Shown: piece by piece, positions 63,716-64,000 of the stretch
Layout: the number at the start of each line of letters is the position of its first letter
How positions within the stretch are numbered: the stretch's first letter is position 1
Assembly: GCF_900109205.1 (NCBI RefSeq)
Contig: NZ_FNZB01000001.1
Location: forward strand, 310,001-374,000
Source: Sphingomonas sp. OV641
GTDB taxonomy: Bacteria; Pseudomonadota; Alphaproteobacteria; Sphingomonadales; Sphingomonadaceae
DNA: 64,000 bases
Direction of reading: 5' to 3'
Translations under genes and position numbers: made by a program
The notes under the pieces: generated by a model
Databases searched by the model: none
Seen by the model: only the letters and a program-made list of their open reading frames with translations
Told to the model about the DNA's origin: nothing

Positions 63716-64000
63716 GCTTAACGCGCGAGATGGGAGTTGGAGCCCAGCCTGCTGAACCGCCGATCAGATCCGCGAGCAATCACTGCAGGATGAATTGGAC
63801 GGCCAGTCCGGAGAAGGGAGGACGCACATAGCAGGTCCTTGCCCGCGATCACCACACAGCGATGAGAATTGGCGGTGAGCGCGATCTGGTTGGCCGTTCC
63901 TGGATGGCGTTCATGAAACACGCAAGTCGTGCGGGGTGGAGATCGACTGATGCGCTTTCTGCAAGAATCGTATTGCGGCCATCTCGGCGCGCACCGGAGG
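63716..64000. other. Right-end segment without a recognised gene
   Basis: About 285 bases beyond the truncated oxidoreductase. A minus-strand frame (63718-63921) encodes residues such as LTANSHRCVVIAGKDLLCAS, but I recognise no family and no ribosome site. The segment may be the edge of an unrelated gene or mobile element cut by the window. Confidence 0.4.

Noticed and set aside
1..64000. CRISPR arrays, tRNA or rRNA genes, intact insertion sequences, phage genes
   Set aside because: No regularly spaced direct repeats, no cloverleaf or rRNA-like sequence, and no transposase or integrase motifs were seen by eye; decayed gene fragments are the only traces of rearrangement.

Overview
The window reads as a chromosomal stretch from a high-GC alphaproteobacterium, most likely a sphingomonad (Sphingomonadaceae). 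The evidence is protein-level: a DUF3240 gene inside a czc-type efflux operon, an alginate-export-type porin next to chrB/chrA, a tesA-like esterase divergent from a YbbA/YbbP-like ABC pair, and a short Wza-type lipoprotein paired with an outer-membrane barrel. No tRNA, rRNA, CRISPR array or intact insertion sequence was seen.

Positions 1-18240 form a metal and metalloid resistance region. On the minus strand, an OmpR-type regulator and its histidine kinase lead into czcB-czcA-DUF3240-czcC, followed by a LysR regulator. A VIT/CCC1-family transporter, a cytochrome b561 and a small membrane-anchored protein sit upstream. A second minus-strand operon, arsR-arsC(LMW-PTP type)-arsC(glutaredoxin type)-acr3-short ORF-arsH, handles arsenic. 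An alginate-export-like porin is divergent from chrB-chrA (chromate efflux). A decayed LysR copy overlaps the end of arsH. A candidate small RNA with a strong terminator closes the region.

Positions 18600-27400 hold an MDR-type reductase, a GT-C-like membrane protein coupled to a methyltransferase, a TspO-like membrane protein, and a 1,400-residue secreted RTX protein. The RTX protein carries two blocks of exactly seven repeats, which may be two seven-bladed propellers.

Positions 27500-51300 are a Wzx/Wzy-type surface polysaccharide locus. It has a Wzc-like kinase/copolymerase, a flippase, a polymerase/ligase, a Wza-like lipoprotein, an outer-membrane barrel and a secreted pectate-lyase-like lipoprotein. 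Two LuxR/NarL-type regulators with atypical receiver domains flank the wzc/wzx pair. A seven-gene overlapping minus-strand operon (GT4, GT4-phosphoglycosyltransferase fusion, formyltransferase, PIG-L deacetylase, ATP-grasp ligase, HAD hydrolase, GT4) diverges from a plus-strand operon that opens with a PglF/WbpM-like 4,6-dehydratase and a DegT aminotransferase. Together they suggest synthesis of a 4-amino-4,6-dideoxy sugar whose amino group is N-formylated, plus a deacylation and re-ligation step of unknown chemistry.

Positions 51370-59170 are a CDP-deoxysugar operon: rfbF, rfbG, a His-type RfbH/ColD-like dehydrase, a TylC3-like C-methyltransferase, an epimerase-like protein lacking the catalytic Lys, and a GT2. 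A separate GT4 lies upstream. This predicts a C-methyl-branched deoxyhexose. The right end (59280-63530) is more conserved: an FtsX-type permease, its ATPase, an SGNH esterase and a DUF3861 protein. A truncated C-terminus of a molybdopterin-binding oxidoreductase subunit follows and marks a rearrangement.
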